Source: Qipengyuania flava (GTDB lineage Bacteria; Pseudomonadota; Alphaproteobacteria; Sphingomonadales; Sphingomonadaceae). From it: a stretch of DNA of 64,000 nt. The translations under genes and the position numbers were made by a program. Numbering within the stretch: position 1 is the first letter of the stretch; the number at the start of each line of letters is the position of its first letter. The notes under the pieces are model-generated. The model searched no databases and had not been told where the DNA came from. It saw nothing but the letters and a program-made list of their open reading frames with translations. The DNA lies in NCBI RefSeq assembly GCF_011762005.1, contig NZ_JAASQU010000002.1:682001-746000 (forward strand). Reading direction: 5' to 3'. This document shows positions 62,505 to 64,000 of the stretch, piece after piece.

Positions 62505-63836
62505 CTAAACCTGCCGCACGCGCGGGTTTGCGGGCTGGCCCAGCATCAGTTCGCTGAGCGCCCACACCAGCGCATCGGCGCGATCGGGCGATCTGCCGGG
62601 ACCCTCGTATCCGCCACCAGCCATCAGCCCACAGAGTTGGTCCTCCAGATGCGCGAACAGGCCGGCGTGTCGTACGCGGCCCGCTTCGTAGAGCGCGGCG
62701 ACGGGTTCGGCGCGCGCCGCCTTGCCTCTGGAGGCGTGGACCAGCTTGAGCGACAGCGCGATATCGGCGGCGCGCAGCACGCTGGCGACCATCTGGCCGC
62801 CCTGGTTGGCCTCGGCCACCACGCGGTCGGCCTTCCAGCCGCGTGCGGCTTCGGCCACTGCGCGCGCCCAGCGTTCTGGGCTGGCCTTCGCGACCGAGCA
62901 ATCGGCGAGCACCTGCGCAATGCCGCTTGCGCCCAGCGCGCAGACTACGATGCCGCATTCGTCGCCGCGGTCGCTGGCGGGCGGATCGACCCCGACCACC
63001 ACACGGCAAAGCGTATCGCTTGGGCCTTGGTGCCGGCAGCTTTCGAGCAGCGACCGCGTCCACAGCGCGCCCTCGATCTCCTCGAGCAGCATGCCGTCGA
63101 GCTCCTGCCGCCCAAGCGCGGTATGGCCGTAGCGCTGGCGGATCGTCGCGACGAAGCGCGGTGGCAGATTGGCGGCGTTCTCATAGGTCGTCCCGCGGCT
63201 GATATGTGCCAGCCCGCGGGTTTCCTCGCCTACCAGCCGCCGGACCAGCGCAGTGGCGCGCGGCGTGGTGGTGGCCACCACCTTGGGGTGCAATCCCAGC
63301 CGCAGCCCCATCGCCAGATTGTCCCAGGCCGCCTCGGCTCTGCCCGACACCCCCGGCCATTTGCCGATCTCGTCGCACCACGCATGGCTGTGTTGCGGGC
63401 CGCGCAGGCTGTCGGGCTCGGCGGCCGAATACAGAAAGGCCATCGCGCCATTGGGCCAGGTCAGCCGCTTGAGCGACGGCTCGTAGAACGGCCGGTAGTT
63501 CGGCGGACAGATTGCCAGCACCCCGCTTTCGCCTTCGACCATTACGCTGCGCGCTTCGCCAAGCGAGGCGGCAACCAGCGCGATCCGTGCATCGGGATCG
63601 AGGATGGCGCATTCGCGCACCCATTCGGCCCCGGTGCGGGTCTTGCCGAAGCCGCGTCCCGCGCAAATCACCCAGCAATTCCAATCGCCGCGCGGCGGGG
63701 ATTGCGCCTCGCGCCGCCAGAGCGGCCAGTCATGCCGGATCAGCGCGCGTTCGCGCTCTTCCAGCTGCGCGATCAGACCGGTCTTGGTGCGGTCGTCTTG
63801 TTCGCGCAGCCAATCGAGGAAACCGTCACCCAGCAT
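62505..63836 (-). CDS. GTA large terminase (g2 homologue)
   Basis: 443-aa DNA-packaging motor. ATPase Walker A CAGRGFGKTRTG (58-69), Walker B AWCDEIGKW with Asp156/Glu157, coupling region TTTPRATALVRRL, and the RNase H-like nuclease acids in VVVGVDPPAS and SPDRADALVWAL. In GTAs it packages random host DNA by headful cutting. The start codon overlaps the g1 coding region by 11 bases. Confidence 0.94.
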   Translation of the reverse strand: MLGDGFLDWLREQDDRTKTGLIAQLEERERALIRHDWPLWRREAQSPPRGDWNCWVICAGRGFGKTRTGAEWVRECAILDPDARIALVAASLGEARSVMVEGESGVLAICPPNYRPFYEPSLKRLTWPNGAMAFLYSAAEPDSLRGPQHSHAWCDEIGKWPGVSGRAEAAWDNLAMGLRLGLHPKVVATTTPRATALVRRLVGEETRGLAHISRGTTYENAANLPPRFVATIRQRYGHTALGRQELDGMLLEEIEGALWTRSLLESCRHQGPSDTLCRVVVGVDPPASDRGDECGIVVCALGASGIAQVLADCSVAKASPERWARAVAEAARGWKADRVVAEANQGGQMVASVLRAADIALSLKLVHASRGKAARAEPVAALYEAGRVRHAGLFAHLEDQLCGLMAGGGYEGPGRSPDRADALVWALSELMLGQPANPRVRQV

Positions 63837-64000
63837 CGGTGGGGGCGACCGGATCGGTCACCTCCTCCGCCAGCGCCGCCTGCAGCGCCATTTCGTTCTG
63901 GCGCATGGCTTCGAGCTTTGCATTGAGCGAGGCGAGCACGCTGGCCTCGTCCGAATTTTCGAGCCGGGTCCGTTCGCGCGCCACCGTCTCGCGATGGAGC
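63826..64000 (-). CDS. probable small terminase (g1 homologue), 5' end outside the window
   Basis: The final 57 codons of a gene that extends past the right edge. Read on the minus strand: TRLENSDEASVLASLNAKLEAMRQNEMALQAALAEEVTDPVAPTDAG, a charged coiled-coil-like helix with acidic tail. It overlaps the large-terminase start by 11 bases. The position matches RcGTA g1 (small terminase), and the composition fits the C-terminal part of such proteins, but the visible part alone does not prove identity. Confidence 0.6.
   Translation of the reverse strand, partial: LHRETVARERTRLENSDEASVLASLNAKLEAMRQNEMALQAALAEEVTDPVAPTDAG

Noticed and set aside
62637..63926. 429-codon plus-strand open frame across the large terminase
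   Set aside because: Shadow of the terminase gene on the opposite strand.

Overview
The window is about 63% GC by eye and reads as chromosomal DNA of an alphaproteobacterium in the order Sphingomonadales, most likely family Erythrobacteraceae (Erythrobacter, Qipengyuania or Altererythrobacter type). The evidence is the MipZ division ATPase, a tonB-exbB-exbD-exbD operon, a TonB receptor, Sphingomonad-type secreted proteins of unknown function and, at the right end, a gene cluster collinear with the structural genes of the Rhodobacter capsulatus gene transfer agent (RcGTA). There is one tRNA (Gly, UCC). I see no rRNA, CRISPR array, insertion sequence or integrase.

Left part (1-20 kb): the 3' end of apt, a Na+/H+ antiporter with an OmpA-like lipoprotein, tRNA-Gly, panC (apparently started at CTG) behind a CsgG-like gene, a translationally coupled mipZ / membrane J-protein / phosphohexomutase unit, a DUF2059 protein, a Lhr-type DEXH helicase, the tonB-exb operon on the minus strand, then hom, glpX, prs and a hisN-like phosphatase.

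Middle part (20-50 kb): SDR oxidoreductases; rpmI-rplT separated from pheS-pheT by two duplicated AraC-type regulators; prfC; a glnK-amt operon behind an almost perfect sigma-54 promoter; a TonB-dependent receptor; a minus-strand GMC oxidoreductase / fatty-acid hydroxylase operon; an M20 peptidase; terC; an RGG-rich double cold-shock protein; argD-argF-hslO; queC; an MFS transporter; a Cu/Zn superoxide dismutase lipoprotein; and a polyproline OmpA porin.

Right part (50.6-64 kb, minus strand): a tightly packed GTA-type operon. In transcription order: g1 end (putative small terminase), large terminase, portal, small membrane protein, prohead protease, HK97 capsid, head-tail connector, a 51-codon ORF, DUF3168 tail terminator, tail tube, two tail chaperones, short tape measure, a fused DUF2460 protein, DUF2163 hub, NlpC/P60 peptidase, tail hub/host-specificity protein and a DUF2793 protein. 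Most junctions overlap by a few bases. The most interesting points are the 770-residue g12-like protein, which has a glycosidase-like N-terminal region, paired with a g15 that seems to lack the GTA TIM-barrel; and a near-ideal UUCG terminator between the protease and capsid genes.
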